This document shows, piece by piece, positions 49,978-59,924 of a stretch of 64,000 nucleotides of DNA. Numbering within the stretch: position 1 is the first letter of the stretch; every line of letters begins with the position of its first letter. Source of the stretch: an uncultured Coriobacteriaceae bacterium. Lineage in GTDB: Bacteria; Actinomycetota; Coriobacteriia; Coriobacteriales; Coriobacteriaceae. The stretch covers positions 186,001 to 250,000 of the forward strand of contig CALUIM010000002.1 in the NCBI GenBank assembly GCA_944320725.1, read 5' to 3'. The notes under the pieces are model-generated. The model saw only the letters and a list, made by a program, of their open reading frames with translations, made no database searches and was not told where the DNA came from. The translations under genes and the position numbers were made by a program.

Positions 49978-52900
49978 TCACTCCGGGCTCTTGAGCGCTT
50001 CGACCATGATGACGCGGTCGAGCATGCGGTTGGTGATGAGGCTTACGGCAAGGGCGAACACGATGGAGAACGCCGCGGCGAGCGCGTAGCACCACGGTGC
50101 TACAACGACATCGAAGTAGATCGAAGGCATCTTGAGGATGTAGGTGAAGCTCATCGAGAGTGCCCAGCCTGCTGGAATACCCACCAGGATACCAAGGCCC
50201 GTGAGGACAAAGGTCTCTTTGTTGATATAGGTGCGCACCTCATGCGGGCGGAAGCCAAGCACCTTGATGGTGGCGATTTCGCGCTCGCGCTCACCGATGT
50301 TCACCGTTGAGAGGGTGAAGAGCACTACGAACGCCAGGCCTGCTGCCAGGGCGATCACCACATACACCACCACGTCGATAAGTCGGAAGCTCTGCTCAAA
50401 CTGGTCGTGCATCTTGGCGACGCTGGTAATCGATAGGAATTCCTCGTCATCTTCGAGTGTGTTGGCAAACGCACGCTGCTCGTCATTCGATCCATCAAGG
50501 TGCGCGAAGAAGCCGTTGAGTTCAAGCGGGCCAAAGAGCTTCTCGTAGACGTCTTCGGTTATATAGACGGCGTTACCGAGGTAGTTACGGGTGATGGCAG
50601 AGATGGTGGGCGACGCCTCATCGAGCGCGGTGGTGGCGATCTGGACGGTTTCACCAGCATCGAGTCCTAGCACCGTGGCGGCGTTGTTGGTAATCACCAC
50701 GCCCGCCTCATCGAGATCGATGGGTGTGCCATCGAGCATCTCGAGCGATACGTACGGGTCAATCGAGACGCCTGCAGGGATGATGTAGAGCTGCATGCTT
50801 TCCTTGTTGCCGTTGTACTCGACGGTTATGTTGTCGACTCCAATCGACTCGATGCTTGTGACCTCGGGGGCATCTTCAAGCATGGTGTAGCAGGTATCGT
50901 AATCCTCGGGCATAACCACCGCCATGAGGTCGTAGCGGTAGATTTGCTCGTATTGGCGCGGTGCGAGCGACTCGACGGTGTTCTTGATGGAGAACCCGCA
51001 GATGAGCAGCGCCGTGCAACCCATAATGCCAAAGATGGTCATAAACAGACGCTTCTTGTAGCGGAAAAGGTTGCGCGCGGTGACCTTGTTGAGGAAGCTC
51101 ATGCGGCGCCATATGGGGCCGATATGTTCGAGGAAGATGCGCGATCCGGCACGCGGTGCCTTGGGGCGCATAAGGATCGCCGGCGTCTCAGCAAGCTCGG
51201 CGCGGCAGCTCAAGAACGTTGATCCACCAATCCCGATGACGAAGGCTGCGATGCCGAGGACCGCGAAGAAGGGGTTGAAGGTAAGACTGAACAGCGGCAA
51301 CAGATACATCGCTTGGAAGATGTAGAGCAGGATGTACGGAATAACCACGAAGCCGGCGATATCGCCGATGATACCGCCAATCAGCGCGGCGGAGACCGCG
51401 TAGACGAGGTACTTGGAAAGCACGCGCGCTTTGGAGTAGCCAAGCGCCTTGTACAGGCCAATGAGCACGCGCTCTTCCTCGACCATGCGTGTGGCGGTGG
51501 TGAGGCTCACGAGGATAGCAACCACGAAGAAGATGACCGGGATGATGCGGGCGATGGCCTCGATGGAGGAGGCGTCTGAGTCGACGCTCGAGAAGCTGCC
51601 CAGGCTTGAGCGGTCCTGTACATACCAAGTTGCGAGCTCAACGTCATCAACCTGGGCGCGGGCGTCGGCAATCTGCTCGGCGGCGTCGGCTCGCTCCTCT
51701 TCGAGTGTGGCACGGCCCTCGTCGAGCTCGGCCTGCCCGTCGGCGATTTGCTCAAGCGCGTCATCGAGCTGATCCTGCGCGTCGGCGAGTTGAGCCAAGG
51801 CGTCTCCGCGCTGCTCATCGAGCTCCGCCTGGCCTGCGACAAGCTCTTCCTTGGCACTCGGTAGTGCCGCAAGGGCATCATTGATCGTGGCCTCTTGGGT
51901 GTCGAGAAGGATTTTGGCCGCGGCGATTTGGGATCGTGCAGCTGCAACTCCTGCCGCACCGCCAGCTTGGTCGTACAAGGCATTGACCGTATCGAGACCG
52001 GCTTGTGCTTGCGCGAGGCCCGCCGCTGCCTGACCCATACCCCCGGCGAGCTGAACTACCTGGCTGTTCTCGCCGGCTACCAGGATATTGAGGGTGCTGC
52101 TGAGCGTGGCCAAGCTGTCGTAGTCTTTGAGCTGGGCGTTGAGGGCTTCGAGCGTTGGGTTGAGCGTTTCCTGTTCAGTCGCGAGATTCGATTGCTCCGT
52201 TTGTAGGGACGACTTCTCCTCGGCAAGAGTTTGTTGTTCGGAGAGGAGCGCGGTGCGGTTGGCATCGCTTAGGTCGTCTGATGAGAGGGCGGTTTCAATG
52301 GCTGCAGTGCGTTCGTCAATCGCTTGCAGGCGCGTAGTGATAGCATCGAGCCGCTCTTCGATCTGAGCCAGCCGTTCGTTTATCTGCTCTCGCTGGTCAA
52401 GGGCACTGGAAACCTGTGGGTTCATGCTCATGAGGGAGAGCGCTTGGGCAATCTGCTCTGCACGGGTTTTCGCCGCTTCTACGAATGCTTGCTCCTCATC
52501 AACTGGCTCTTCTTGGTTTGACCAGTTGGAGAGCGTGTTCCATGCTTCGGTGACGCTGCCGTCGTCAAGTTGCGGTACGGCATTGAAGGCATCGACGAGT
52601 TGCTGGCCCTCGCTTTGTGCGGTCTCAACATAACCCTTCGCAAGGGCATAACCCGCTTCTGCCTGCTGCTTGCCAGCTTCGAGCTGATCGAGCTGCTGTT
52701 CCTGCTCGTTCAGGGTGTTTCGGGTGTCTTTGATAGTTGCGAGGCCACTGTAGGCATCCGCCTCGCCTTTAACAACTTCTGCCCATGCGCTATCAATCGT
52801 TGCCTGCGCATCGGCGAGCTGCGCAAGGGCGTCGGTGCGCTGGGTGTCGAGCTCGCGCTGGCCGCTCAGAACCTCGGCGAGGCTCTCATCAAGCTCATGC

Positions 52901-53865
52901 TGCCCGTCGGCGAGTTCCTGCTCGGCATCGGCAATCTGCTCGTTGGCTTCGTCTTCCGCTTCATCAATCTCGGCGTAGGCATCGGCTTTGATGCCCTCGG
53001 TGCGGGCACGCTCGCGCTGCGGGGCAAGGTCTTCCACGCGGTCCTGTACCTCGTCAACGCGCTCCTCATACGCCGCCGAATAGGCCGAGAGCCCTTCAGT
53101 GCCGGAAACGGCAAGGTAGGCAACCGTGTAGGTTGCGGGGTCTACTACGGCGCTCTTGTCGACAAAGAACGTGTAGTCGGATGAGGTTGCTGCGCGAAAG
53201 GCGATGGGTCCCTCGGGTTGCGTGATGTTCGTAGGATCGATGACGGTTCCCACGATGGTATAGGTGCCGCCGGCGATAACGGGATCGCCTTCCTCATCGG
53301 CAGCATCGGAATCGTCATCGTCACTGCCGGCATCAAGATCGGAAAGCCCCGTGGGGTCCTCCTGCGGTGTGCTTTCAAGCTCAAGCGTGTCGCCAATCGA
53401 TTTACCTGCTTCATGCAGGTAGTTTTCGGTGACGGCAACCTCGTTGGCGCTGTCGGGCAGCGCGCCTTCCACCACATAGGGCTCGTTGATGCCCGAGTCG
53501 AGTACCGCCTTCGCCGTGACGGTGGCACGCAGCCCGTCGACAAGCGTATAGGTTTCCTGCTCGTAGCCGCCCTCGACCGTCTCGACGCCATCGACGGCGG
53601 CAAGCTCGTCAAGATCTTCCTCCACCAAACCCAACGTCGATTGCACCGAAATGTCGAACAGGCGCTGTTGGGCATAGAGCGCATCGGCGGCATTGCGCAG
53701 GTCGATGCAGGCCATCGAGAGTCCCGTGAGCATGGTTGCTCCCAGCGCGCAGATCGCCACAAGCGAGACGAAGCGCTTCTTGCTATGCGCGATGGTGCGC
53801 AGCGTATCCTTGGTAAACGCTTGCGGGCCGCGTGCAGAACGGGATGTCTCCGAATGGCGGGACAT
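49978..53865 (-). CDS. ABC-transporter permease, FtsX/MacB type, with very long extracytoplasmic coiled coil
   Basis: A 1295-residue membrane protein. An N-terminal helix (FVSLVAICALGATMLTGLSM) is followed by an acidic, mostly extracytoplasmic region of about 720 residues with long heptad-rich stretches (DEAEDEANEQIADAEQELADGQHELDESL and similar repeats). After it come a first FtsX domain with about three helices, a second soluble insert (PRQYEQIYRYDLMAVV), and a final FtsX set of three helices. The next gene encodes the ATPase, three bases away. Such exporters often expel peptides, lipids or drugs, or form cell-surface machinery; the substrate is unknown. A TetR gene lies beyond the ATPase, divergent. 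Confidence 0.88.
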   Translation of the reverse strand: MSRHSETSRSARGPQAFTKDTLRTIAHSKKRFVSLVAICALGATMLTGLSMACIDLRNAADALYAQQRLFDISVQSTLGLVEEDLDELAAVDGVETVEGGYEQETYTLVDGLRATVTAKAVLDSGINEPYVVEGALPDSANEVAVTENYLHEAGKSIGDTLELESTPQEDPTGLSDLDAGSDDDDSDAADEEGDPVIAGGTYTIVGTVIDPTNITQPEGPIAFRAATSSDYTFFVDKSAVVDPATYTVAYLAVSGTEGLSAYSAAYEERVDEVQDRVEDLAPQRERARTEGIKADAYAEIDEAEDEANEQIADAEQELADGQHELDESLAEVLSGQRELDTQRTDALAQLADAQATIDSAWAEVVKGEADAYSGLATIKDTRNTLNEQEQQLDQLEAGKQQAEAGYALAKGYVETAQSEGQQLVDAFNAVPQLDDGSVTEAWNTLSNWSNQEEPVDEEQAFVEAAKTRAEQIAQALSLMSMNPQVSSALDQREQINERLAQIEERLDAITTRLQAIDERTAAIETALSSDDLSDANRTALLSEQQTLAEEKSSLQTEQSNLATEQETLNPTLEALNAQLKDYDSLATLSSTLNILVAGENSQVVQLAGGMGQAAAGLAQAQAGLDTVNALYDQAGGAAGVAAARSQIAAAKILLDTQEATINDALAALPSAKEELVAGQAELDEQRGDALAQLADAQDQLDDALEQIADGQAELDEGRATLEEERADAAEQIADARAQVDDVELATWYVQDRSSLGSFSSVDSDASSIEAIARIIPVIFFVVAILVSLTTATRMVEEERVLIGLYKALGYSKARVLSKYLVYAVSAALIGGIIGDIAGFVVIPYILLYIFQAMYLLPLFSLTFNPFFAVLGIAAFVIGIGGSTFLSCRAELAETPAILMRPKAPRAGSRIFLEHIGPIWRRMSFLNKVTARNLFRYKKRLFMTIFGIMGCTALLICGFSIKNTVESLAPRQYEQIYRYDLMAVVMPEDYDTCYTMLEDAPEVTSIESIGVDNITVEYNGNKESMQLYIIPAGVSIDPYVSLEMLDGTPIDLDEAGVVITNNAATVLGLDAGETVQIATTALDEASPTISAITRNYLGNAVYITEDVYEKLFGPLELNGFFAHLDGSNDEQRAFANTLEDDEEFLSITSVAKMHDQFEQSFRLIDVVVYVVIALAAGLAFVVLFTLSTVNIGEREREIATIKVLGFRPHEVRTYINKETFVLTGLGILVGIPAGWALSMSFTYILKMPSIYFDVVVAPWCYALAAAFSIVFALAVSLITNRMLDRVIMVEALKSPE

Positions 53866-53868
53866 GGC

Positions 53869-54570
53869 TTACCACTCGATCTGCGCGATAGGCGTGGGGT
53901 GCTCGTTGAGCGTCATCTCGGTCACCTTGCCGCTTTTGAAGCGGATGAGACGATCGGCCATGGGGGCGAGCGCCGAGTTGTGGGTGATGATAACGACCGT
54001 GATGCCGTCACGGCGGCAGGTGTCTTGGAGCAATTGCAGAATCTGCTTGCCGGTTTGATAGTCAAGCGCACCGGTTGGTTCGTCGCAGAGCAAGAGCTTA
54101 GGGTTCTTGGCGATGGCGCGTGCGATGGAGACGCGCTGCTGCTCGCCGCCGGAGAGCTGAGCGGGGAAGTTGCCCATGCGCTCGGCCAAGCCAACCTTGG
54201 CGAGGGACTCCGCGGCGTCGAGCGCCCCTTCGCATACCTGTGCGGCGAGCTCGACGTTTTCGAGTGCGGTGAGATTGGGAACCAGATTGTAGAACTGGAA
54301 GACGAAGCCCACGTCGCTGCGGCGGTACTCGACCAACTCGCGCTCGCTGGCGTGCGTGATATCGCGGCCGTCGACCGTGACCGTACCCGAGGTAGCTCTG
54401 TCCATGCCGCCGAGAATATTGAGCGCGGTGGTTTTACCCGCGCCCGATGCTCCCAGAATCACGGCGAGCTCGCCGCGTTCGACGGTGAAGGTTGCCTCGT
54501 CGAGGGCGTGGATGAGGGTCTCGTCCGAACCGTAGGCTTTGATAACGTTGGTGAACTCGATATATGCCAT
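53869..54570 (-). CDS. ABC-transporter ATP-binding protein, LolD/MacB type
   Basis: A 233-residue ATPase. Walker A is [12 protein letters not shown], the signature is [15 protein letters not shown] and Walker B is [12 protein letters not shown]. It powers the adjacent FtsX-type permease. It lies upstream of the permease gene on the minus strand with a three-base gap, and is divergent from the TetR gene (165 bases between start codons), which probably represses it. Confidence 0.95.
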   Translation of the reverse strand: MAYIEFTNVIKAYGSDETLIHALDEATFTVERGELAVILGASGAGKTTALNILGGMDRATSGTVTVDGRDITHASERELVEYRRSDVGFVFQFYNLVPNLTALENVELAAQVCEGALDAAESLAKVGLAERMGNFPAQLSGGEQQRVSIARAIAKNPKLLLCDEPTGALDYQTGKQILQLLQDTCRRDGITVVIITHNSALAPMADRLIRFKSGKVTEMTLNEHPTPIAQIEW

Positions 54571-54735
54571 GGTGTGTAGCCTTGCGCGTAGCTGGTTGGG
54601 GCTATCGGGTGTCTCGTTATCGGGAGCGACAACGATTACTCGACATCGTGTTGTCTACCCATTATAGTGAGGCCGAACACCGGCTTCGAGATGTACTCGA
54701 CACCGCTGGCGCGATTGTCGAGCGATGGAGGCGCC

Positions 54736-55296
54736 ATGCATAAGCAGCCCAAGGTGACCGAGCAGACACGCGCAAATCTCACGCAGGCGTTTTGGAGTCT
54801 GTATCTCGAGCGGCCCATCGAAAAGATCACCGTGCGCGAGATCACGGAGCGCGCGGGGTACAACCGTGCGACGTTCTATCTGTACTTTCGCGATGTCTAC
54901 GATCTGTTCGAGCAGCTTGAAGAGGACATTCTTGCTAAGGTGCGCGCGTTGGTGGAGCAGCGCTTGCTTGCTGGCGATACGCTCGACTTCTCCCAGCATA
55001 TGGGGCTCATCATTGGGCTTGCGCAGCAGTTCGACGGATTTCTGCCTCGTTTGCTGGCGGGCGACCCTTCCTTTGGTGACAAGCTGAAAGTGATCATCGC
55101 GCCGCTGCTCGATCGCTTTATCTTGCCGGCAACCGGTCTCAGCGAGCCCGAGCAAGACGTGCTGCGCGAGTTCTATCTTTCGGGACTGCTCGCGGCTATC
55201 AACACCTGGATGAATGAGGCGCACGATATTCCTATCGCGCGCCTCATCGAGCTCATACTCTCTACCGTGCCGGGCGCTACTCGTCGCCGAAGCTGA
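54736..55296 (+). CDS. TetR-family regulator
   Basis: A 186-residue regulator. The N-terminal helix-turn-helix is KITVREITERAGYNRATFYLYFRDVYDLFEQLE, typical of TetR proteins; the C-terminal ligand domain is not recognisable. TGGAGG lies ahead of the ATG at 54736. It is divergent from the ABC exporter, a common arrangement in which TetR controls the exporter. Its 3' end overlaps the end of the leftward phosphofructokinase gene by 20 bases. Confidence 0.9.
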   Translation: MHKQPKVTEQTRANLTQAFWSLYLERPIEKITVREITERAGYNRATFYLYFRDVYDLFEQLEEDILAKVRALVEQRLLAGDTLDFSQHMGLIIGLAQQFDGFLPRLLAGDPSFGDKLKVIIAPLLDRFILPATGLSEPEQDVLREFYLSGLLAAINTWMNEAHDIPIARLIELILSTVPGATRRRS

Positions 55297-56356
55297 TGCC
55301 GAGTGCCTTGGCCTCGCGAATGAGATCGCAGGCGGGGTCGACGTACTTGAGCTTGCCGGCGATGTCTGCCAGCGGCACACGGCACATCTTGCGGCCGTTC
55401 TGGGCAATCATGTAGCCGTACTCGCCTGCCAGGCATCCCAGCGCCGCCTCGACGCCGCACTGCGTGGCGAAGATGCGGTCCTGGGCATCGGGAGCGCCGC
55501 CGCGCTGCGTGTGCCCGGGAATGGCGACGCGCGTCTCGCGGCCCGTCGTTGCCTCGATCTCCTTGGCGATGTCATACACAATCGAGGGGCTCGTGCGCGC
55601 GGCGACCTTCTTCTTGTACTCCTTCTTGGAGAGCTTGGCATCTTCTTTGGAGATGGCGCCCTCGGCAACCGCGATGATGGTGAAGCGGCTGCCCGTCTTC
55701 ATGCGCTTCTCGATGGTCTTGATGACGTTGTCCATGCTGTAGGGGATCTCGGGGATCAGGATGACGTCGGCGCCGCCAGCCACGCCCGCATACAGCGGAA
55801 TCCAGCCCACCTTGTGACCCATGATCTCGATGACGAAGACGCGGCCGTGCGAGCTCGCGGTGGTGTGGATGTTGTCGATGCACTCGGTGGCAACTTCCAC
55901 AGCGCTCGTGAAGCCAAAGGTCATCTCGGTGCCCCAGGTGTCGTTATCGATGGTCTTGGGCAGGCCGATGACATTCAGGCCCTCCTGCGAGAGGCGGTTC
56001 GCCGTCTTGAGCGAGCCGTTGCCGCCAAGGGTGAACAGGCAGTCGAGATGGAGCTGCTTGTAGGTCTTGATCATCGCGGGGACCTTCTCCACGCCGTCCG
56101 CCTCGGGGGTGTCGATGCGTTTGAACGGCGTGCGGCTCGTGCCCAGGATGGTGCCGCCGCGCGTGAGGATGCCCGAGAAATCATGGCTGGTCATCTTGCG
56201 ATAGCGCCCGTAGATCATGCCTTGGTAGCCATCTTCAAAGCCGTAGATCTCGACCGTCTCATTGCTTTTGTTGTAGAGCGTCTTCACGATGCCGCGCATG
56301 GTGGCATTGAGCGCCTGGCAATCGCCGCCGCTGGTGAGCAGGCCAATTCGGAGCAT
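55277..56356 (-). CDS. pfkA: 6-Phosphofructokinase (PfkA family)
   Basis: A 359-residue enzyme of the PfkA family. It phosphorylates fructose-6-P at C1. GLLTSGGDCQALNATMRG binds the nucleotide side; GGNGS (residues 111-115) and PKTIDND (133-139) are the catalytic loops. The residue pair after the double glycine resembles ATP-PFK (GGxGS) while the lysine in PKTIDND is seen in PPi-dependent or mixed forms, so the phosphate donor is not fully certain. It is longer than the E. coli enzyme (320). The upstream 111 bases lead to a universal stress gene. Confidence 0.9.
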   Translation of the reverse strand: MLRIGLLTSGGDCQALNATMRGIVKTLYNKSNETVEIYGFEDGYQGMIYGRYRKMTSHDFSGILTRGGTILGTSRTPFKRIDTPEADGVEKVPAMIKTYKQLHLDCLFTLGGNGSLKTANRLSQEGLNVIGLPKTIDNDTWGTEMTFGFTSAVEVATECIDNIHTTASSHGRVFVIEIMGHKVGWIPLYAGVAGGADVILIPEIPYSMDNVIKTIEKRMKTGSRFTIIAVAEGAISKEDAKLSKKEYKKKVAARTSPSIVYDIAKEIEATTGRETRVAIPGHTQRGGAPDAQDRIFATQCGVEAALGCLAGEYGYMIAQNGRKMCRVPLADIAGKLKYVDPACDLIREAKALGISFGDE

Positions 56357-56467
56357 ACATCCCCCTTGTGTCGTGCAAACATACCCACCCTTAAGTGTAG
56401 CCCTGCACCACGGGGTTCTCGCTCAGAACTTCATGCCTCTTTGCGTACCTGGAATATGCGTGTTGTG

Positions 56468-56941
56468 CTACTTCACTGTGAGGACGGGGACCTCGACAGA
56501 GCGGAGCACGCCGAAGCTCACGCTGCCCAGCATGCCGCGCAGCGCGCCAAGTCCGCGCCTGCCCATGACCACGAGATCGATGTCGTGGCTGGATACGTAC
56601 TCTGCAATGCCCTCGACCGGGGAAGGTGCCACGATGGCGTTCGCCTTGATGGTGCACGCGGCTTCATCGCGGGCGTCTTCGATGAGGCCTTCCATGTCGG
56701 AGCGGGCGCGATGCAAGATCGAGCCCAAGATGCTGTCGTACTCTGCGAAATCGCTGGCAGCAAAGGGGTCGTCGAACCCGCCGCCGGTGAGCGCTGCGGT
56801 GGAAAGAGCGCCGGTGGGCACGATTGTCACCAGGTGGATGGTAGCATCGGCATCCGCTCCCACCATGCCGAGCGCAATATGGAGCGCGCTCCGTGCATGC
56901 TCGGACTCGTCATAGGGAACTAACACGTTCTTGAAGAACAT
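56468..56941 (-). CDS. Universal stress protein (UspA family)
   Basis: A 157-residue Usp domain. The N-terminal KNVLVPYDESEHARSALHIAL and the ATP loop VMGRRGLGALRGMLGSVSFGVL (GxxGxG-9x-GS) are present, so it likely binds ATP. The start at 56941 (MFFKNV) follows GGGAAGGAG. It appears monocistronic; the role in stress survival is assumed from the family. Confidence 0.93.
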   Translation of the reverse strand: MFFKNVLVPYDESEHARSALHIALGMVGADADATIHLVTIVPTGALSTAALTGGGFDDPFAASDFAEYDSILGSILHRARSDMEGLIEDARDEAACTIKANAIVAPSPVEGIAEYVSSHDIDLVVMGRRGLGALRGMLGSVSFGVLRSVEVPVLTVK

Positions 56942-57077
56942 ACCTGCTCCTTCCCTTGGGTTGGACGCGTTATACCGCTTATACCCGGCGTGCCGTATAC
57001 TACGCTCACAGCGACCATGCCGCCTTTGAGCGGCGCTGTTTGGTGGGCGGGCGCGCGCATATCGATTGAGGGAATGT

Positions 57078-59075
57078 ATGAAACAGGCGGTTATCGGGCT
57101 TGTTGCCCATGTCGATGCGGGAAAGACCACGCTTGCCGAGGCGCTGCTCTTTCGCACAGGCGCGATACGCCGGGCTGGCCGCGTGGATCATGGCGATGCG
57201 CATCTCGATACCGACGCCATGGAGCGCAGCCGCGGAATCACGATCTTTGCCAAGCAGACCGCGCTCGACCACGCGGGCGCGCATCTCATGCTGCTCGACG
57301 CGCCGGGACATATCGATTTTTCGGCCGAGGCGGAGCGAACCTTGCAGGCGCTCGATTATGCACTGCTCGTGGTGAGCGCCACCGATGGCGTGCAGGGGCA
57401 TACCGAGACCATGTGGGAGCTGCTCGAGCGCTATCAGATTCCCACGTTCGTGTTTGTGAACAAGTGCGATCTTGCGCACGATGGCGCGGGCGAGCTGCTC
57501 GGCGAGCTGCAGCGCCGGCTCTCAGCAGGCTGCCTGGACGCACGCGGGCTCGTGCGGGGCGGCGCGTCGCAGGAGGACGCGGCGGCATCCGACGAGGCGG
57601 CGCTCGATGAGTACCTTGCATCCGGTACGCTCGCGGCGAGCACGCTCGCGCGTCTCGTTGCCTCCCGTGCGATTTTTCCGGTGTTCATGGGTTCGGCACT
57701 CAAGCTCGAGGGCGTCGACGAGCTGCTCGACGGCATCGTGTCGCTGGTGACCGAGCGCACATGGCCCGATGCGTTTGCGGCGCGCGTATTCAAGGTGAGC
57801 AGGTCGCCACGCGGCGAGCGCCTGTCGTGGCTCAAGGTGACCGGCGGCGAGCTTGTGGCGAAGCGTGTGGTCTCGGGTGTCGATGGGGGCGTTGCCTGGG
57901 AGGAGAAGATCGACCAGGTGCGCATCTACGACGCCGATAGCTTCGAGACGGTCATGCGTGTGGGCGCCGGGCGCATCTGCGCGGTTACGGGGCTTTCGCA
58001 CGTGGTGCCGGGATCGGTGCTGGGCGCAGAACCCGAGACGCCCCGGCCGGCGCTTCAACCGGTTCTGTCCTATCAGGTGATACCTGGCGAGCACGATGTG
58101 TCGACGGTGGTCCATGCGCTGCGCGAGCTTGCGGATGAGGACCCCCTGCTGCAGGTTGCGTGGCTCGAACAGCTCCATGAAGTGCACGTGCAGCTCATGG
58201 GTGATATTCAGCGCGAGGTCGTGCAGCAGCTGCTTGCCACCCGCTACGGCCTTGCGGTGTCATTTGGCCCCGGCGGCATCCTGTACAAGGAAACCATCGC
58301 TCAGCCGGTGCTGGGCGTAGGCCATTTTGAGCCGTTGCGCCATTATGCCGAGGCACAGCTGCTGCTCGAGCCGTTGCCGCGCGGTACGGGCATACAGGTG
58401 GGCACGCGTGCCCTAGAAGACGATCTCGATCGCAACTGGCAGCGCCTCATACTCACCCATGTGCTCGAGCGCGAGCACCCCGGTGTGCTCATGGGTGCGC
58501 CGCTCACCGATGTGCGCATCACCCTCATGGGCGGTCGTGCCCATCTCAAGCATACCGAGGGTGGCGATTTTAGGCAGGCAACGTATCGCGCGATCCGCCA
58601 AGGGCTCATGCAGGCGCGCGAGGCGGGGGCGTGCGTGCTGCTTGAGCCGTGGTATCGGTTCCGGCTGAGCATTCCTGCCGAGAAGGTGGGCCGTGCACTG
58701 GCAGATGCGCAGCGCATGGGCGCCACGTGTGCTCCTCCGGAGATGGAGGGAGACACCGCGCGCCTCGCGGGTACCGCGCCAGCGTCCGAGATGCGCTCGT
58801 ATGCGCTGGAGGTGAGCGCGTATTCGGGCGGTCGCGGGCATCTGGCGCTTGAGTTCTCGGGATATGAGCCTTGTCACGATGCGGAAGCTGTTATCGATGC
58901 GGCGGCATACGATCCCGAGGCAGATGCCGCCAACACGCCCGACTCGATCTTTTGCAGCCATGGTGCCGGACACGCTGTGCCGTGGCGCGAGGTGTCCGAA
59001 CGGGCGCATGTGACGATCGACGAGGCGCGGCTGCGCCCGTGGCGTGCGGCCGACGAATCGTTTTTCGCAGGGTAG
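57078..59075 (+). CDS. Translational GTPase of the EF-G/ribosomal-protection family
   Basis: A 665-residue GTPase similar in layout to TetM/OtrA-type proteins and EF-G: G1 AHVDAGKTTLAEAL, G2 region RSRGITI, G3 DAPGHIDF, G4 NKCD, then a beta-barrel domain II, an EF-G domain III-IV region (GDIQREVVQQLL) and a C-terminal domain V with EMRSYALEVSAYSGGRGHL. Such proteins bind the ribosome A site; some release tetracycline, while others are intrinsic and of unknown role. It is longer than TetM (639) and resembles it only moderately, so resistance should not be assumed. AGGGAATGT precedes the ATG. Confidence 0.85.
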   Translation: MKQAVIGLVAHVDAGKTTLAEALLFRTGAIRRAGRVDHGDAHLDTDAMERSRGITIFAKQTALDHAGAHLMLLDAPGHIDFSAEAERTLQALDYALLVVSATDGVQGHTETMWELLERYQIPTFVFVNKCDLAHDGAGELLGELQRRLSAGCLDARGLVRGGASQEDAAASDEAALDEYLASGTLAASTLARLVASRAIFPVFMGSALKLEGVDELLDGIVSLVTERTWPDAFAARVFKVSRSPRGERLSWLKVTGGELVAKRVVSGVDGGVAWEEKIDQVRIYDADSFETVMRVGAGRICAVTGLSHVVPGSVLGAEPETPRPALQPVLSYQVIPGEHDVSTVVHALRELADEDPLLQVAWLEQLHEVHVQLMGDIQREVVQQLLATRYGLAVSFGPGGILYKETIAQPVLGVGHFEPLRHYAEAQLLLEPLPRGTGIQVGTRALEDDLDRNWQRLILTHVLEREHPGVLMGAPLTDVRITLMGGRAHLKHTEGGDFRQATYRAIRQGLMQAREAGACVLLEPWYRFRLSIPAEKVGRALADAQRMGATCAPPEMEGDTARLAGTAPASEMRSYALEVSAYSGGRGHLALEFSGYEPCHDAEAVIDAAAYDPEADAANTPDSIFCSHGAGHAVPWREVSERAHVTIDEARLRPWRAADESFFAG

Positions 59076-59094
59076 ATGTCGCCCGGGCGCGACG

Positions 59095-59826
59095 CTACGC
59101 CAGCTCCACCGTGGCATACGGGACGCCCGCGGCATCGCAAAGCGCCACCACATAGCGCCCCTCTTCGCAAGCCATCTGGGGGTAGATGGTATCGCCAAGC
59201 ACCGCGGGTCGGCGGTAATCGATGCGAATGCTGCTGGGGTGCGCTTCATGGGGGATAAGATCGAGCGCCATAAGCACATACTGGCTGTTGTTGACATGCT
59301 CGTTGATGTCGATGTGGTGCCTGATCACGCGGATGGGGTCGCAAGCGGCAAGTGTTGGGGGCACGCGCACGCTTCGGCTCTCCGGCGGCATGGCGAGTGC
59401 CTCGTGCGTGCCGTACGGCTCGGTGAAGCGCGCTTCAGCGCGGGTGAGCGTACCGGTGGCGAGGTCGATGAAGCCCCAGCTGGAATTGGCGCGCACCAAA
59501 AGCTCGCCCGCTTCGTCGCGCAGGTAGAAGTTGCGGTTGGCAAGCATGCCCCGAAACCTGCTGGCAAACGTGCCCAGCGCAACCTGCTCGTGCAGGCGGG
59601 GTGCGCGGTCGATGACAATGTGCCAATGGGTGAGGACCCAAGCGCGCATCTCGGCCTTCAAAACATCGTGGCTGAGGCCTACGGCATCTCCCTGGAAGGT
59701 CACACAATCTTGGAACATGTTGATGATGGCGGGAATCGTCATCACCTTGCGATGGTCGACCTCGCTGAAGCGAACCTGGGTGGTGAGTTCAAAGATGTTG
59801 TCGTGCTCGTTGCCGTGCGTTGCCAT
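59095..59826 (-). CDS. Acyl-ACP thioesterase family protein
   Basis: A 243-residue hotdog-fold protein of the acyl-ACP thioesterase family. The N-terminal TTQVRFSEVDHRKVMTIPAIINMFQDCVTFQG and the second-half HHIDINEHVNNSQYV (Asn and His in the active-site motif) match the family. It releases fatty acids from acyl carrier protein. GAGGAGC lies ahead of the ATG at 59826. The neighbour on the same strand upstream is amylosucrase. Confidence 0.88.
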   Translation of the reverse strand: MATHGNEHDNIFELTTQVRFSEVDHRKVMTIPAIINMFQDCVTFQGDAVGLSHDVLKAEMRAWVLTHWHIVIDRAPRLHEQVALGTFASRFRGMLANRNFYLRDEAGELLVRANSSWGFIDLATGTLTRAEARFTEPYGTHEALAMPPESRSVRVPPTLAACDPIRVIRHHIDINEHVNNSQYVLMALDLIPHEAHPSSIRIDYRRPAVLGDTIYPQMACEEGRYVVALCDAAGVPYATVELA

Positions 59827-59924
59827 GGGTGCTCCTCGTGTTTCCTCGGTGCGTCGCCGCACCCCTCCCAGCAGAGGATAGGGTGAAACGAGGACTGGGT
59901 CAAAGCACGCGGGCGGCAGCGACC

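Noticed and set aside
55214-56923. 569-codon plus-strand frame across pfkA and the universal stress gene
   Set aside because: It is the antisense of two clear genes and crosses the intergenic gap between them.
57078-59075. Calling the GTPase a tetracycline-resistance gene
   Set aside because: Similarity to TetM is moderate, the length differs and no mobile context is seen, so only the family is assigned.
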